Assembly: GCA_032718475.1 (NCBI GenBank)
Contig: JAUCBJ010000825.1
Location: forward strand, 26,301 to 90,300
From: Nemertoderma westbladi
Lineage: Eukaryota > Xenacoelomorpha > Nemertodermatida > Nemertodermatidae
Direction of reading: 5' to 3'
DNA: 64,000 nucleotides
Of this stretch, positions 10,501 to 21,134 are shown in pieces. The position numbers were made by a program, and so were the translations under genes. The notes under the pieces were generated by a model. It saw nothing but the letters and a program-made list of their open reading frames with translations. It had not been told where the DNA came from and did not search any database. Every line of letters begins with the position of its first letter. The first letter of the stretch is position 1.

Positions 10501-12674
10501 AAGGTGGGAGACTATTTCATACTGGGAGGGGCTGACCGATTAGTCAAGGTGGGAGACTATTTCATACTGGGAGGGGCTGACCGATTAGTCAAGGTGGGAG
10601 ACTATTTCATACTGGGAGGGGCTGACAGATTAGTCAAGGTGGGAGACTATTTCATACTGGGAGGGGCTGACAGATTAGTCAAGGTGGGAGACTATTTCAT
10701 ACTGGGAGGGGCTGACAGATTAGTCAAGGTGGGAGACTATTTCATACTGGGATGCGCTGAAGGTGGGAGACTATTTCATACTGGGAGGGGCTGACAGATT
10801 AGTCAAGGTGGGAGACTATTTCATACTGGGAGGGGCTGACAGATTAGTCAAGGTGGGAGACTATTTCATACTGGGATGGGCTGACAGATTGATTAGTCAA
10901 GGTGGGAGACTATTTCATACTGGGATGGGCTGACAGATTAGTCAAGGTGGGAGACTATTTCATACTGGGAGGGGCTGACCGATTAGTCAAGGTGGGAGAC
11001 TATTTCATACTGGGAGGGGCTGACCGATTAGTCAAGGTGGGAGACTATTTCATACTGGGAGGGGCTGACCGATTAGTCAAGGTGGGAGACTATTTCATAC
11101 TGGGAGGGGCTGACAGATTAGTCAAGGTGGGAGACTATTTCATACTGGGAGGGGCTGACAGATTAGTCAAGGTGGGAGACTATTTCATACTGGGAGGGGC
11201 TGACAGATTAGTCAAGGTGGGAGACTATTTCATACTGGGAGGGGCTGACAGATTAGTCAAGGTGGGAGACTATTTCATACTGGGAGGGGCTGACAGATTG
11301 ATTAGTCAAGGTGGGAGACTATTTCATACTGGGATGCGCTGAAGGTGGGAGACTATTTCATACTGGGAGGGGCTGACAGATTAGTCAAGGTGGGAGACTA
11401 TTTCATACTGGGAGGGGCTGACAGATTAGTCAAGGTGGGAGACTATTTCATACTGGGAGGGGCTGACAGATTAGTCAAGGTGGGCGACTATTTCATACTG
11501 GGAGGGGCTGACAGATTAGTCAAGGTGGGAGACTATTTCATACTGGGTGGGGCTGACAGATTGATTAGTCAAGGTGGGAGACTATTTCATACTGGGATGG
11601 GCTGACAGTAGTCAAGGTGGGCGACTATTTCATACGGGGAGGGGCTGATTGTAGCATGTTGTAGGCCACCAATAAAAAAGCAGGTTGTTCCATCTGATGC
11701 AAAGGCGCTATTTTATTGGATGTTTCGAGTTGCTTTGTCCTAGGACGGTCACTAAGACCGGTCCTAGGACGGTCACTAAGACCGGTCCTAGGACGGCCAC
11801 TAAGGCCGGTCCTAGCCAGGACACCATTTTATGAATACCACTTAGTCGGTGACTGGACTAGAACCGTGTAAGGACCGACCTAACAAAGTCGGAACCTTAA
11901 TTAAGGACTGGACCTAAAACACTGTCCTAACTCTGGGACCAGACCTAGTTATGGATACCAGGGATGATGTGTCTTATTGAGTGAAATAAACCTGAATAAT
12001 GTCGAGTTGTATTGCTCTTTATATATTTATATAATTATATTCGATTTTAATAAAGTAGCTCTGCATTTCACTCCGGCCGAGTGGTAATATTTCCACGAAC
12101 GAGTGCAAACGAGTGAGTGAAATATAAAACGAGAGCCTGAAAGTGAAATACGCGGTACAGTACAGGTAGCGTATGCTGTACGTAGCCTACAAGCTGAATA
12201 AGTAGGCTTACTAGTGTAGGCAGCGACAGATTGAGTTACTGTTAGGCCTACCTCACCGTCACCGTATAATACGGTACAATCATACTGAAAGAATCATACT
12301 GTTACTTTATTTCTCGTCGTGATATATAACACCCCATAACCTAACATTGAGTTTACTTTCTTTATTTCCGAGCGTATTTCACTCCGAATTGAATATAAAA
12401 CTGATTTATTAATTAGTTTATTACTTTTGTAATTAAACTGCTATGAAACTCGACTATATCGACATTATTTAGCTACTTTTAATCCATCTAACTAATTATA
12501 TTTGACCCGCAGTTGTTCAACTATTTCAACGGCAACGTAACCCATGTCGGAGTCGGCCATTCTTCCGAAATAAACAGAGTTAAAGTTTCCCCGGATATGA
12601 AGTACGTCGTTTCTGTTAGCGCCGATGGGGGAATCATTAAATGGAAGTTCCCCAAATTTGAGAGCAGCAGTTAA
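3103..12674 (+). CDS. CFAP52: CFAP52 (WDR16), cilia- and flagella-associated WD40 protein, C-terminal half
   Basis: Six exons were joined by AG/GT sites and phase: 3103-3306, 4042-4210, 4454-4540, 8227-8370, 9359-9520 and 12513-12674, encoding about 308 residues to a TAA stop. The translation matches the C-terminal half of CFAP52, with runs such as LFATC, IRVW, ELLRITV, NMTC, IDFMR, SAWNDGK, ISGGGEG, ANTLFQC, ITSGTDRK, THVGVGH and SVSADG. CFAP52 is a WD40 beta-propeller protein of motile axonemes, known as a microtubule inner protein of doublet microtubules. All visible exons are open and splice phases agree, so the gene looks functional despite huge introns. The blade motif at the last junction is weak (LFNY where a WD pair is usual). 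The 5' half lies before the window. A polyadenylation signal AATAAA sits at 12749-12754. Confidence 0.93.
3440..3812 (+). mobile_element. 5'-truncated RTE-like LINE 3' end inside a CFAP52 intron
   Basis: The reading frame (to the stop at 3675) matches the C terminus of the LINE at 15068-16316: RLRFTGHCFRREDQPV, then FLRRILKDTG and a FVDKPA tail. The copy ends in a short TAG-rich tail (GTAGTAGTAGTT). It lacks reverse transcriptase motifs. It lies sense-oriented in the 735-bp intron 3307-4041 and is therefore spliced out with it. Confidence 0.85.
4042..4210 (+). CDS. CFAP52: CFAP52 exon
   Basis: Acceptor CACTTAG ends at 4041 and donor GTTAGT begins at 4211. The first base completes the split arginine codon, followed by DGKTIVSAWNDGK through ISGGGEGQ. 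The next intron (4211-4453) is short and free of arrays. Confidence 0.92.
4454..4540 (+). CDS. CFAP52: CFAP52 exon whose 3' end seeded the 36-bp array
   Basis: The exon runs VRVWDVSNRKIPKM through GEVTCIK, phase 0 at both ends, with acceptor TTAATTAG and donor GTAATT at 4541. Its last 12 bases plus the donor are copied in every unit of the 36-bp minisatellite that follows. Confidence 0.92.
4529..7034. repeat. 36-bp minisatellite built on a splice donor (about 68 units)
   Basis: The unit comprises the last 12 bases of the preceding CFAP52 exon (ACTTGTATCAAG), the donor GTAATT and 18 bases of intron ending in TAACATTT. The first units carry A-tracts of about 25-30 bases at 4545-4574 and 4627-4652. 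Most later units are identical, with occasional GTAATTAA, TTCATA or AATAGC variants, implying recent expansion. Long open frames exist on both strands only because 36 is a multiple of 3. They are not genes. Confidence 0.97.
7035..8194. repeat. 45-bp minisatellite (about 26 units), second array in the same CFAP52 intron
   Basis: The unit contains GGAATGACGTCA, CTATACTGTC and CGGTAATAACATCT. It joins the 36-bp array directly at about 7030, where the two units share AATAACAT and ACTT sequences, so it probably arose from a unit of the first array plus flanking intron. Variants (TTCCTGG or TTCCAGG, GTCAC or GTCAT, CCGGT or CTGGT) occur in recurring combinations. Each unit carries one TGACGTCA, the CRE palindrome, giving about 26 sites. 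Confidence 0.95.
8227..8370 (+). CDS. CFAP52: CFAP52 exon
   Basis: Acceptor TTTACAG lies before 8227 and donor GTAAGT begins at 8371. The exon encodes VRRNDSECISTSTDG through AYRPDECQ (48 codons, phase 0 both ends). Its last 22 bases begin the 29-bp array that follows. Confidence 0.93.
8349..9130. repeat. 29-bp minisatellite built on a splice donor (about 27 units)
   Basis: Each unit is 22 bases of CFAP52 exon end, from TTACAGACCC to ATGTCAG, plus 7 intron bases GTAAGTC. Every unit therefore has a strong donor CAG/GTAAGT and, because the exon segment begins TTACAG, an acceptor-like AG 16 bases upstream of it. A unit thus resembles a 16-base micro-exon with both splice signals. The unit length is not a multiple of 3. 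A few units carry single changes, such as CAGGTGAGT near 8890. Confidence 0.97.
9359..9520 (+). CDS. CFAP52: CFAP52 exon whose 3' end seeded the second 45-bp array
   Basis: Acceptor TTGCCTAG ends at 9358. The exon encodes VITSGTDRKVGYWE through GGADRLVK, 54 codons in phase 0. The first donor is GTGGGA at 9521, a modest match to consensus. Equivalent donors recur every 45 bases. Using the first one gives the expected CFAP52 length. Confidence 0.9.
9481..11648. repeat. 45-bp in-frame minisatellite built on a splice donor (about 48 units)
   Basis: The unit is 40 bases of CFAP52 exon end (AGACTATTTCATAC to TTAGTCAAG) plus GTGGG from the intron. It encodes VGDYFILGGADRLVK, stays in frame with the exon, and repeats the donor AAG/GTGGGA each time. 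The open frame runs from the exon start at 9359 through many units to 10351. Array units share ACTATTTC where the exon has ATTACTTC, so they descend from one early copy. Variant units (GATTGATTAG insertion, GGATGCGCTGAAGG deletion form) recur as blocks near 10310-10450, 10750-10890 and 11290-11345. Confidence 0.97.
11649..12512. other. Rest of the last CFAP52 intron, with a 24-bp triplet repeat
   Basis: Three copies of a 24-bp unit (CCTAGGACGGTCACTAAG plus ACCGGT) lie at 11739-11816. The remainder is ordinary intron with direct and inverted short repeats and no coding signal. It ends in acceptor GACCCGCAG before 12513. Confidence 0.7.
12513..12674 (+). CDS. CFAP52: CFAP52 terminal exon
   Basis: The exon encodes LFNYFNGNVTHVGVGH through KWKFPKFESSS and a TAA stop at 12672-12674. 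It joins in phase 0 to LVK of the preceding exon. The sequence closely follows the known CFAP52 C terminus, where THVGVGH and SVSADG are conserved. Confidence 0.93.
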   Translation: MFNYFNGNVTHVGVGHSSEINRVKVSPDMKYVVSVSADGGIIKWKFPKFESSS

Positions 12675-12748
12675 AGTCGTAAGAGAAACTCTGGAATCAC
12701 TCAACTTGGATGTGGATAGTGTTACATACCATGTCGCACCGATAAATG

Positions 12749-12754
12749 AATAAA
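12749..12754 (+). terminator. CFAP52: CFAP52 polyadenylation signal
   Basis: AATAAA lies 75 bases after the CFAP52 stop codon and is the first canonical hexamer in the 3' untranslated region. Confidence 0.6.
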
Positions 12755-12779
12755 GCGTTGTTTTGTACATTAGGTGAAC

Positions 12780-13880
12780 AACTATATTGACTATAATACG
12801 TTATGTACTTTTTCTACAGTAACGGTAAACTAATTACTTGTTATCGCAAATGTATTTATTAATTCTTTTGATAAATTTTGTATGAGATGACAATATTATT
12901 TATTAACTTAAACAATAAACGAGAGATTTGAGTATTATAAAAAATCAAATTAATTTAGAATTCATCGAAATGATAAACTATAGAAACGATCACCCGCAGC
13001 CTGAGGTGTTCGGCAGCTGATCGCCTCATTGGTTGGAAGGCTCTCTTTGAAAATCTAAACAATGACAGGGTATTCATTGCCTTTTACCTGGGTCTGTACT
13101 ACTACTAAAGCACCCCCCAACCTGGGTCTGTACTACTACTACTACTAAAGCACCCCCCAACCTGGGTCTGCTACTACTACTACTACTAAAGCACCCCCCA
13201 ACCTGGGTCTGCACTCCACGATAGATATACCCATTATTGGTTGGCGTTATCTCCTTTGCCGAAGTCTGGGCTGCAGAAAATATCATTAAGACCATTCGTG
13301 CAAGTGGAGTAGGCCTAGATAGGTAGTGTTCGGATATGAAAATAAATAAGATGGTTTTGGTGAATGTTCCCAAGTAGGGTAACCTGATACTCTATGGATC
13401 TTTTCGTAGAATCTCGGTTACTGTGACACACCCAGACACACCGATATTATAATAGTATAGTCAATAAATGATAATTGTTGCATTCGAATTAAAAGATACA
13501 CAGAACCGTAGCGTAAATGCACTAAAGTTACAATAAGTATAATTATAGTTGAATATAAAGCACAGCGTAATAAGAATAATAAACGCCGTGCCTTGTATTC
13601 TTGTATTCTTGTATATATATTTAGTGATTTAAAATTCACACGGTAGAACTCGTAGAGCACACCAAATTAAGTATATAAACCTAAAAACTACAGTATATCA
13701 AATAATTAAGTACGGGCCTACAGTTGTAAAAATTACGCAAATAAGGCACAAAATGCACATAACTAATAATGAGAAGAAAAAAAACATTATAGTAAAAATA
13801 TACATTGTATACAAATTGTGCAAAAACTGGCTAATTCTTCTGTTTAAATGGACAATTCAATGAAAGAAATGTAGTCCATT
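12780..13880. other. Intergenic spacer with a small triplet-rich repeat
   Basis: There are three imperfect copies at about 13084-13215 of a unit containing CCTGGGTCTG, a TAC triplet run and AAGCACCCCCCAA. The short open frames at 13074-13373 and 13418-13660 have no recognisable domains and look accidental. The part beyond 13750 is probably the 3' untranslated tail of the minus-strand LINE that follows. Confidence 0.6.
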
Positions 13881-15067
13881 TAATTTATTTGAATACTTGT
13901 ACCTTAGTTAGGGAGTTTGACTGGATAGGTCTCGAGTCAGTGTATCCAGGCGAGCCGGGACAATCTGGGACGGTGAAAAGATATGCATCAAGATGCTTTT
14001 TAAAAGTCTCCAGTGCGCAGCCTGTCAAGTCTCTTATATGTTTTGGGATGGTGTTAAATAATTTAGGTCCAATAACACAAAAACTGTTGTCTATAAGAGA
14101 GGAGACGCGACATGTAGCCTTACTTGCAAGGGACGGTATGGTACAAAGTCGACCTCTGCGGATGTTTTTTGTAGATTTAATTTTATAGGTTAAATCTGAA
14201 ATATTTGGAACTCTATTTTCGATAATTTTCCATGTATATATTATTATATACCTTTCTCTCCTCCGCTCGAGCGAATATAACCGTAACATTTTCAAGCGTT
14301 CCCAATAATTTATGTCCTTCATTCCAAACTATGCGGCGGGTGTAGGCCCGTTGTACATTTTCAATTTTTTGGATATCAGCTACAGTAGCTGGGTTCCACA
14401 ACTGGCAGCAATATTCGAGTCTTCGACGGACGAGAGAATTAAAAAGCGTAACCATGGGGATTACATTACGGGTTGTAAATGTCCTTAGTATCCAGCCACA
14501 TAACTGAGATCCGGTTTTACAAATGTTGGTGATATGTAATGAAAAACGCCCTTTATCACTGATGGTCACACCTAGATCTTTAGTTGCATGATCTGAAGTT
14601 ATTATCAAATGGTCGCCAGTAGAATTTATATAAGTGTAGCTATTGTGTGGATGAGATTTGGGTTTGTTGCTGTAGTGCAGATGCTCAAATTTGTCACCAT
14701 GCAGATGCATATTGTTATTTACAGCCCAATCATATATTGTATTCAAATCTCTTTGTAGATTATTGTCATCATTGTTAAGAGATGGAGCAGTTACTCTTGT
14801 GTCGTCAGCAAATGATGATAATTTTATTGTTTGTGTTAGTGTTAATGTCCCCAACCATAATAAGGAACAGTAGGGGTCCAAGTACCGTTCCTTGTGGAAC
14901 CCCGCTAAGGATGGGTTGGGGATGGGAACTGGCACCGTTTATTACAACTTTCTGGGACCGATTTGTTAGGAAGTTTACGAGCCACACTCTCAAACTACCG
15001 CTGATACCAAGTTTTTTTTAATTTTGTGAAGTAAGTTGCCGTGGTCTACCTTGTCAAATGCCTTGGC

Positions 15068-16316
15068 ACTACTACTAGGATCGGCATGCTGCATTGCAGC
15101 TGCATTTATAAGAATGCTGTGCCGGCTTGTCAACAAAATTGCACCGCCACAACTCCCTATCACCCATGACATTTGCTAGATCATCCGCATCTTTAAGGCC
15201 AGTGTCCTTTAAGATGCGTCTCAAGAAAGTCATGGGCTGTCCACCATGCTTATTCACTCCATGAGGCTGCCAAAGTACAAGATTATGCACTGGCTGGTCC
15301 TCACGGCGAAAGCAATGTCCTGCAAAGCGGAGGCGATTTTGTTCTAGTGTCAAGCTTGGGGGAACCAATGAGACACCTCCAATGTTATATAGTGTCTGGT
15401 TGGAGATGTGTGCATTGTACTTGACACAATGTACCCGGCGTAGCATTCTTGTGAATGTGCCATCCAGAGATTTGGTGTCCTCAGCAGTTAGAGCCCAGCA
15501 TGGACTCCCGTAGAGGAGTACTGGAACTACTGCTGCTCTAAATAATCGGACCTTAAGTTTCCGATTAATTCTAGGTGACTTCCAAATCCTGGAAAGCCTA
15601 TTCAAGGCTGCCCATGCCTTTCCCTTACGTATTCGAAGGTCCTCCTCACCTGACTTCCGGATCCATGATCCCAGGTAACAGAAGTCGTCCACATGCTCAA
15701 GCATACCATCCTTTGAGCTTATGCTCATCCGATCAGAGACTTGCTGAGGACTTTCAAAGTTAACTGTCAGAATTTTGGTCTTTCTGGAGTTAATAAAAAG
15801 ACCAACACTAGAAGCAGCATGTTCTAATGAGCTGAGGAGCCGCTGGGCTCCCTCTAATGATTCTGAGAGTACTCCTAAGTCATCAGCAAAGTCTAGATCA
15901 GTTAGGTACTTGGCTGGATTTCCTCGACTTCTGGAGCCAGTAGGTGGAGTTATCATCACCCCATCATCATTATGATGATCTAAGGACATCCGTAGAACAT
16001 AGTCAACCACAATAATGAACAAGAATGGTGCAAGTGTGTCTCCTTGGAGGACGCCCCATAACACTTCAAATGGTTCTGTGTCACCGTCAACAGTAGACAC
16101 AAATGTTGTCGAACCATCGTATACTGATCTGATTGCTGCAATAATTTCATCAGGAATCCCATATAATGAAAGTATGCTGAACATACGTGAGCGAAAGACT
16201 GAATCAAAGGCCTTGAAGAAGTCAACAAAGATAACAGCCAGATGCCTGTCTTTCTTTTTTGATAACTCTTCAATTATCCTTCTAAGTGCCAAAATGGGCT
16301 CCATGGTCCCACGACC
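15068..16316 (-). mobile_element. RTE-like LINE fragment, nested insertion
   Basis: One long minus-strand frame (to about 15075) encodes reverse transcriptase with FVDFFKAFDSV, GVLQGDTLAPFLFI, an FADD catalytic box (DLDFADDL), the thumb and the C terminus ending FVDKPA. It is 5'-truncated before the endonuclease and ends in an ACTACTACTA stretch, a simple-repeat tail as RTE elements often have. It sits inside the older LINE exactly between the codons for LDFA and KAFDKVDH. TGGC occurs at both edges (15064-15067, 16317-16320) and may be a short target duplication. The frame is nearly intact, so the insertion is comparatively recent. Confidence 0.88.
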
Positions 16317-16460
16317 TGGCAAAGTCAAGGTAGATCACATCGGCTCCTTCACCCGTTACCAGCAAGTCTAGAATGTATGTGTAATGGTCTAGTAGTTGGT
16401 AAAGACAAGAACGCCAGGCCCGGAAGGCATGCTGAGTCACAAAGGAGGTTATTTATCTCC

Positions 16461-17592
16461 TGTAAAGGCTTTTGCGGAATTAGCCGGTTATTTTCCCCGT
16501 AAAGTACTCTGTAGTTGGTTTAACAGGCATAAAAGGCCGTGTCCTTACTGTACTGGTGTTTTAGAGGACATAAAAGCCATTTCTTCTGTATGTGTACTTT
16601 AACGGACATAATTAGCAATTCTATGACGCAATACGCCAGATCCTCTTGAAACAGTGTAGCTACCATGACGACGGCTAACAGCTGATGCTGTACACGTGGA
16701 GCTTGTTCTTTGTTCTCTGTTCCTTCTTTGTTCGGTCGACCAATCAGAGCGTTTTTTGCTTCTGTGTTGGAGATTGTATATAGAAACTCGTGGAGTTGAG
16801 TCAGTATGTGATTTTGTCCACAGCCTACAACACCGGCTTTGGAACCTCCGTGTTTCAGTCTTTAGCCCAACATTAGTAGGCTTAATTATAGAACGTATAT
16901 CTGTTATCTGCATTCATAACCATTCATACCTTAAACTTTGTACTGCTATTTACTGTCGGTTATTCATTATATTTGTTGATGGAATATTATATTTGGAATA
17001 CTGATAAATAATCAGACACCCCAATCTTCTTGATATACTCAAGGTTAGAGAGACCGGTTACATATAACGATTGCGACTTACATTAAGTGGTTTGAAGTGA
17101 ATCTAATGCTATTTCATAAGCCCTACATGAATTGTCTGTTGTTCTCTTTATATGTGACTAAAATTAGTGAAAGTCGGCAGATTAGTGTGCAGTATTGTGT
17201 ATGATTGTGACTGATAACAAAGCATCTCCTAAAGAATGCGCCATATACGTGAATCTATAGCCATCCCGTTGTGTCTAGTTTAAGTCATAACTCTGTTTAC
17301 ATATTTAGAGCGCCACGTCCTAAAGGAACTGTTAATATTTCCCGAAAGTGAATAATATTTGTCAGAGATTATATATTACGATCAGTCGAATAATACAGTA
17401 GGCCTACCCCGCAATACGGTTAGGCTTCCGAATCCAGTCTCCCGGGTATATCCAGCGGGTGAATGATCGCGCATAGACTGGCTTCGGCTAATGTATTGTA
17501 TCAAATACTTGTCATAGGCTAAAGACGATCTATTATCTAAAAGACATCCCAATTTCGCAGGTTAAACTGCTAAAGGTCTGAAAGCGCGAACA
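16461..17592 (+). mobile_element. Solo LTR of a BEL/Pao-type element
   Basis: The sequence begins TGTAAAGGC and ends GCGAACA, and is flanked by the 5-bp duplication TCTCC (16456-16460, 17593-17597). Its 3' two-thirds align by eye with the 1241-bp LTRs at 26354 and 38894: shared blocks include AACATTAGTAGGCTTA, GAGCGCCACGTCC and CCCGGGTATATCCAGCGGG. The 5' third (U3) has diverged. It interrupts the CR1/L2-like LINE, which reads through if the LTR is removed. No internal region remains, so it arose by LTR-LTR recombination. Confidence 0.9.
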
Positions 17593-19832
17593 TCTCCAGA
17601 TATTCTACTAGTCTCCACCTTACTAAACGTTCAAGGGTCTTTGAGAGGATGGATGTAAGACTTACTGGTCGATAATTAATTGGCTCCAGTCGAGATCCTT
17701 TCTTAAATATTGGGGTAATATGTCCAAAATTAAAAGTAGATGGAAATATACCAGATGATAATGATTCCTGATAGATTATAGAGAGGGGATGGGCCAATTC
17801 ATTCTTCCTTTACATGATTTGAGTAGAAGAGCTGGAATACCATCAGTACCTGCCGATGAGGCTGCACATTGCTTATCAATAGCCATGATAATAAGTTCTA
17901 ATGTAATCGGGACATCAGTTAGTTTGGTATCTTGATCGACTTTAAAGAACTCTGAGGGTGAGTAGACCCTACGAGCTGTAATTTGATTGGAAAAAACTGA
18001 TTGGTATTGTTCGTGTAAAGTTTCACAAACATCAACGGTATTAGAAACTATTTTGCCGTTGATAACAAAAGGACCAACATTTACTTTATCCTTACGTTTC
18101 GTGTTAGCAAAGGAAAAAAATAATTTCGGATTTACTTTGATCTTATTCACGGCATTAATTTCGTTCCTTTTTGATTCATGCAGGCGAGATAGATGTAACT
18201 CTGAATCGAGTTTAGTCAAATCGGATTTTAATTTGGCTATTTTCACACTTTCACACAACTTTGTTCGTTTTTTAAATAATGACCGTCTGTCTAAGGGAAT
18301 TTTTGCTTTGGAATTTGGTTTTCTCGGTGGAACGTTACTTTCGCAAATAGATTCTAAATTTTGTAACAAAATTTCAACTTTTTGGACCAACGTTTTATCT
18401 CGAAATAATTCTGACCAATCTGTTTCTTTAATTTCTGATTTCACAGATATCCAATCAGTTTTTTCAGAAATAAAGTTCAGGTTCTTAAAAGCTTGCACCG
18501 GTGTACGTTATTGCGTTCTATATTTTGTTGTGTGTTTGCTTCTATTGTACTCGTGAAAATTTGTACAACATTGTGGTCTGAATAATTGGTACCATATACA
18601 TTTACTTTGTCTATGTAGTCTAAATCGTTGGTAATAAGTAGATCGATGGTACTGTTCAAGCGGGTTGGTTTGTCAAAGACCTGGGTCATAATCCAGCGTG
18701 ACATTAATCCAAGCAATGCATTGCCCTGATAATTTATAGATGCTATTGGAGAGTGAGATGAAAAAGTGTCCCTGCCCCAAGAAATGTTGGGAAAATTAAA
18801 GTCCCCAGAGATTAGGAGTCTCTACTATTGAAATTTTCGCATTCAATAATATTTTCAACCCTATTTAAACACTCCTTAAATAATTCTATTTCACAGGAAG
18901 GAGGCCGATATACTACAAATACTAGGGTATCACTACACTGAAAATGAACAGCCAAGAATTCACAAACAGTATTTGAGTATTTTTCGATTATTGTGAAAAC
19001 AATATTATCATTTATATATATACCGGCACCTCCTTTGGCTCTAGAATCCCTGTCAGCCCTAACTAAGGTATAGCCTGGTACTTTTAATTCAGCATCCAAA
19101 AACTTACTATTTAAATGGGTTTCGGTTAGGGCAATAAATTGGGGAGAAGAACTAGCCAAGTCCTGAATATGTGGTACTTTAGATGGCTGGCCTTGAAAAT
19201 GTAGCCCTTGGATATTTAGTACAATAAAATGTTGATTAATATTATTTTGATAACAATTCGTGTAGCTAGAAAAATTGCCATCACTGAGCCCTTTTTGGTT
19301 ACTACTATTAGTAGTAGTAAGAGTATTACTACTACTAATATTAGTGTTAGTAGAACCGGTAGTAAGAGTATTACTACTACTAATATTAGTATTAGGTAGA
19401 ACCGGTAGTAAGATTAGTATTACTTGGAGCACAATTGAAATTATTCGTGTAGCCCTGGCTCTTAATATTATGTAAATTGGTAAAATTTGCATTTATATTT
19501 TCCTTAGGGGAAGAACCAACAGCGTTTTGCATTTTGGCTTCATTATTATTCAATTCAAAGTTATTAATATGAGTGCGAAAATTATTATTGGCGCTCATTC
19601 CTCTATGAAAAATGGTATCCCCAAAATTATTTACATAACTGTAAGGGTTTGGGTTGGATACCGGTACTATATGAACCTGGCCCGACTGGGCAAAACCTTG
19701 CATTTGTTGTGTGTTGTGGACACTCGGTTGCTGAGTATAGTATTGTGTTTGGGTTTGAGGTGGGGATGCAGCTGCCTGGGGCTGTAGCTGCACCAACTGC
19801 TGAAGTTGGTGAGAGAACTGGCGGTGCATTCC

Positions 19833-20058
19833 CAGGCGTTACGCTGTGCCGACATTGTCGGCGTTACGTTATGGCGACAGTGTCGGCGTTACGTTATGCC
19901 GGCACTATCGGCGTTACGTTATGGCGACAGTGTCGGCGTTACGTTATGCCGACAGTGTCGGCGTTACGTTGTGCCGACATTGTCGGCGTTACGTTATGCC
20001 GACAGTGTCGGCGTTACGTTATTGCGACAGTGTCGGCGTTACGTTATGCCGGCACTAT
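19833..20058. repeat. 25-bp minisatellite (about 9 units)
   Basis: The unit contains GTTACGTTATG, CCGACAGTGT and CGGC with G/C and T/C variants. Because 25 is not a multiple of 3, the same peptide pattern cycles through three frames and gives spurious frames across 19649-20160. It lies between the 5' end of the older LINE and a second copy of the RTE-like LINE. Confidence 0.9.
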
Positions 20059-20062
20059 CGCA

Positions 20063-20806
20063 CTATTCGTTCTAGTGTCAAGCTTGGGGGAACCAATGAA
20101 ACACCTCCAATGTTATATAGTGTCTGGTTGGAGATGTGTGCATTGTACTTGACACAATGAACCCGGCGTATCAATCTTGTGAATGTTCCATCCAAAGATT
20201 CGGTGTCCTCAGCAGTTAGAGCCCAGCATGGACTCCCATAGAGGAGTACTGGAACTACTGCTGCTCTAAATAATCGGACCTTAAGATTCCGATTAATTCT
20301 CGGTGACTTCCAAATCCTGGAAAGCCTATTCAAGGCTGCCCATGCCTTTCCCTTACGTATTCGAAGGTCCTCATCTGACTTCCGGATCCATGATCCCAGG
20401 TAACAGAAGTCGTCCACATGCTCAAGCATACCATCTTATGCTCATCCGGTCAGAGACTTGCTGAGGACTTTCAAAGTTAACTGTCAGAATTTTGGTCTTT
20501 CTGGAGTTAATAAAAAGACCAACACTAGAAGCAGGATGTTCTAATGAGCGGAGGAGCCGTTGGGCTCCCTCTAGTGATTCTGAGAGTACTCGTAAGTCAT
20601 CAGCAAAGTCTAGATCAGTTAGGTACTTGGCAGGATTTCCTCGACTTCTGGAGCCAGTAGGTGGAGTTATCATCACCCCGTCATCATTATGATGATCTAA
20701 GGACATGCGTAGAACATAGTCAACCACAATTATGAACAAGAATGGTGCAAGTTTGTCTCCTTGGAGGACGCCCCATAATACTTCGAATGGTTCTGTGTCA
20801 CCATCG
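20063..20806 (-). mobile_element. RTE-like LINE fragment, second copy, truncated at both ends
   Basis: This matches the middle of the LINE at 15068-16316: DGDTEPFEVLWGVLQG at its start, the FADD box, KGKAWAALNRL and GGVSLVPPSLTLE at its end. Small deletions relative to the first copy (near 20430, and TCATCT for TCCTCACCT near 20370) break the frame. Its 3' end is cut off by the 25-bp array and its 5' end by unrelated sequence at about 20807. Confidence 0.9.
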
Positions 20807-21130
20807 AACGTTGATAATGCTGTTTGCAATTGCAAATTCGGTAGATTTCTGTGAGTAAATGTTTCGCCGACAGCAGACAACCGGCCATTTAAAATGGAAA
20901 TCAACACAAAATTGGTCTGTTGGTAAATATGTTGATAAAATGCAGACAAATGCTGCCGTACGTGATTAACAGATTGGTAATCAGACAATTAAGTTCAATA
21001 AGTTTTTTAAGCCCTTGGCCTCTTTATGATGGTAGATAACTTAAGACAACTCAATTTTTAAATCGGTATCTAATGTTTGTCGCTTGGATTGTGTTTCTAG
21101 ACTACGAGATATACAATTCACTGAGACTTG
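20807..21130. other. Unassigned spacer
   Basis: A short minus-strand open stretch (20988-20810) is fused to the truncated LINE but has no recognisable domain. Nothing else is seen. Confidence 0.4.
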
Positions 21131-21134
21131 GTTA

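Larger units (their letters stand above)
13885..19829 (-). mobile_element. CR1/L2-like LINE, broken, with two nested insertions
   Basis: Read on the minus strand from 19829 to 13885, the pieces follow the order of one LINE. First comes a Gln/Asn-rich N-terminal segment (19829-19392). Then comes an APE endonuclease (19300-18550) with LTETHL, a VVYRPPS motif, GDFNFPN in another frame near 18810, and SDHNVV. A linker and the start of reverse transcriptase follow (18498-17570, FKKG and NYRPVSLTS). Finally come RT core fragments (QHAFRAWRSC and DVIYLDFA at 16321-16455, AFDKVDH near 15050, SGVPQGTVLGP near 14880, FADD near 14800) and a C-terminal region to 13885. Frameshifts separate many pieces. 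A solo LTR (16461-17592) and another LINE (15068-16316) interrupt it. It is inactive. Clade assignment is by motif style only. Confidence 0.85.

Noticed and set aside
19649-20160. Cys/Arg-rich repeat proteins (VTLCRQCRRYV pattern)
   Set aside because: A 25-bp array cycles the same peptide through all three frames, so the open frames are incidental.
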